Below, piece by piece: positions 4,442 to 5,563 of a stretch of DNA of 5,563 nt; within the stretch, counting starts at the first letter, position 1, and every line of letters begins with the position of its first letter. The stretch lies in contig QQUK01000156.1 of NCBI GenBank assembly GCA_008501655.1, positions 1-5,563 of the forward strand, in the 5' to 3' direction. The position numbers were made by a program, and so were the translations under genes. Origin of the DNA: Calditrichota bacterium (GTDB lineage: Bacteria; Zixibacteria; MSB-5A5; GN15; FEB-12). The notes beneath the pieces are model-generated. The model was not told where the DNA came from and did no database searches. It was given only the letters and a program-made list of their open reading frames with translations.

Positions 4442-5563
4442 ATGGGTACATTTTTTAAGAATTTAATTTTCACAGGATTGCTGATTCTTTTATCAATTCC
4501 AGTTGTTCAGGCTGAATTTTATTATGATGCGGAAGAGTATAATCTGAGCGGTCATGTTTTTCAGATAATCCCTATAGATGTAAATAATGATTCCGTTATA
4601 GACCTCGCCTGTGCCAACGGAGGCGGATATTTTTCGGTACTAATTGGCAATGGTGACGGTACATTTGCGGCGGCTGTTGATTATCCGTCCGGTGCTCATA
4701 CGATGTCGGTGATTGAAGGTTATTTTAATGCTGATACGATTATTGATTTTGCCTGCGGGAATGTGAATGATTCTACTATTTCGGTATTTTTAGGTAACGG
4801 TGATGGAACCTTTCAATCTGCGATAACAACTCCCAAACTGACCTATCCCCCGAATTCTATTGCTGCCGGTAAATACGATGCCGATAGTCTCGATGATATT
4901 GTTTTTGTGAGAGCAAATTCGAGTACAACGGATACATTGACGATTTTGTTTAATACAGGTGGTGGTGTGATGTTATCGGAGACTTTTATCGAAGTTGACC
5001 GACGTACGAAACAGGTTCTTTCTGCTGACCTTGATTTAGATGGCGACGGTGATATTCTGGTTCTGCATCGGGAGATACTTGGAGGAGCACCGGATCATGC
5101 AATATGGATTCTGAAAGGAAACGGTGATGGAACTTTTGCAGCTCCTGAGTTTGTCGATCAAGGCGGGTCTGTTTCTATTAATTTTGTCGATGGTGACGGA
5201 GATCCATATATAGATTTAGTTGTTGGAGCAACCGAAGTAGATATTAATTTTTCGTTTGGATTTTTATTACAAAACGACAGCACCGGAACTTTTACAAACG
5301 GACTGGCTTTTGTAGGTGATTTCACAGATTCATTTTTAGAGTTGGTTGCCGGTAATTTTAACCAGGATACTTTATTGGATGTTGCCGCTTCTACTTCCCA
5401 GGGGTTGGTAAACGGTGAAACCTATATTTATATAAAGGGAGGGGGAGGTAATGCTTCAAAGTTTACACTTGAAAACTGGGCTCATGACCTAGTGGCAACC
5501 GATTTTAACGGGGACGGCTGTACAGATCTGATGATTTCAGATAATTGGGTAACAAACTATACT
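4442..5563 (+). CDS. Secreted FG-GAP/VCBS-repeat beta-propeller protein (3' end outside window)
   Basis: The first 374 codons are open to the window edge. Residues 1-24 are a classical signal peptide: Lys6, a hydrophobic core LIFTGLLILLSIPVV, and cleavage expected after VQA, so the mature chain is exported. At least seven Asp-rich repeats follow at about 50-residue spacing: DVNNDSVIDLAC (46), YFNADTIIDFAC (94), KYDADSLDDIVF (144), DLDLDGDGDILVL (196), FVDGDGDPYIDLVV (248), NFNQDTLLDVAA (305) and DFNGDGCTDLMI (354). Several end in LGNGDGTF-type strands (67-75, 115-124, 223-232). These are FG-GAP/VCBS repeats, which form calcium-binding propeller blades in extracellular and surface proteins. 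No catalytic domain is visible; anything C-terminal, such as a sorting signal, is outside. The terminator upstream makes it a separate transcription unit. Function is probably surface binding or adhesion, but the substrate is unknown. Confidence 0.9.
   Translation, partial: MGTFFKNLIFTGLLILLSIPVVQAEFYYDAEEYNLSGHVFQIIPIDVNNDSVIDLACANGGGYFSVLIGNGDGTFAAAVDYPSGAHTMSVIEGYFNADTIIDFACGNVNDSTISVFLGNGDGTFQSAITTPKLTYPPNSIAAGKYDADSLDDIVFVRANSSTTDTLTILFNTGGGVMLSETFIEVDRRTKQVLSADLDLDGDGDILVLHREILGGAPDHAIWILKGNGDGTFAAPEFVDQGGSVSINFVDGDGDPYIDLVVGATEVDINFSFGFLLQNDSTGTFTNGLAFVGDFTDSFLELVAGNFNQDTLLDVAASTSQGLVNGETYIYIKGGGGNASKFTLENWAHDLVATDFNGDGCTDLMISDNWVTNYT

Noticed and set aside
1..5563. CRISPR array, tRNA or rRNA gene, insertion sequence
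   Set aside because: No regularly spaced direct repeats, no tRNA or rRNA signature and no transposase or terminal inverted repeats were seen on either strand.

Overview
The window looks like chromosomal DNA from a moderately AT-rich bacterium that uses sigma-70-type promoters and Shine-Dalgarno sites. A DUF4388/PATAN-type protein, a secreted FG-GAP/VCBS-repeat protein and a CTTGTCGA-loop palindromic repeat together suggest an environmental diderm lineage, such as a candidate phylum of the FCB/Zixibacteria type or a deltaproteobacterium-like group. That placement is inference, because no marker here fixes it.

Left part (1-2030, minus strand): a two-gene unit, recX then alaS, with 6 bases between the genes. 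RecX modulates RecA filaments. AlaS charges tRNA-Ala, and only its N-terminal 464 residues are inside the window. The classical recA-recX-alaS order is kept except that recA is not directly upstream.

Centre (2031-2292): an AT-rich intergenic region between recX and an oppositely oriented operon. It carries a near-consensus extended -10 promoter for recX-alaS and a plausible promoter for the rightward operon. The two face each other, so the divergent genes would have overlapping 5' leaders. The -35 boxes form an 8-bp inverted repeat, and a second perfect 9-bp inverted repeat lies between them.

Right-centre (2293-4237, plus strand): four tightly overlapping genes (overlaps of 4, 8 and 8 bases) that end at a strong intrinsic terminator. 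The first encodes a DUF4388/PATAN protein with an internal pair of MshEN/GspE-N-like 24-residue motifs and a C-terminal winged-helix-like segment. The second encodes an all-helical protein I do not recognise, the third a one-hairpin TPR-like small protein, and the fourth a 62-residue zinc-ribbon-like protein. The arrangement suggests one co-translated functional module, possibly a signalling or scaffold assembly that responds to a nucleotide such as c-di-GMP. This is the part of the window most likely to hold undescribed biology.

Right end (4238-5563): a REP-like palindrome, the terminator, a short promoter region, and the start of a separate gene for a secreted Asp-rich FG-GAP/VCBS beta-propeller protein that runs off the window.
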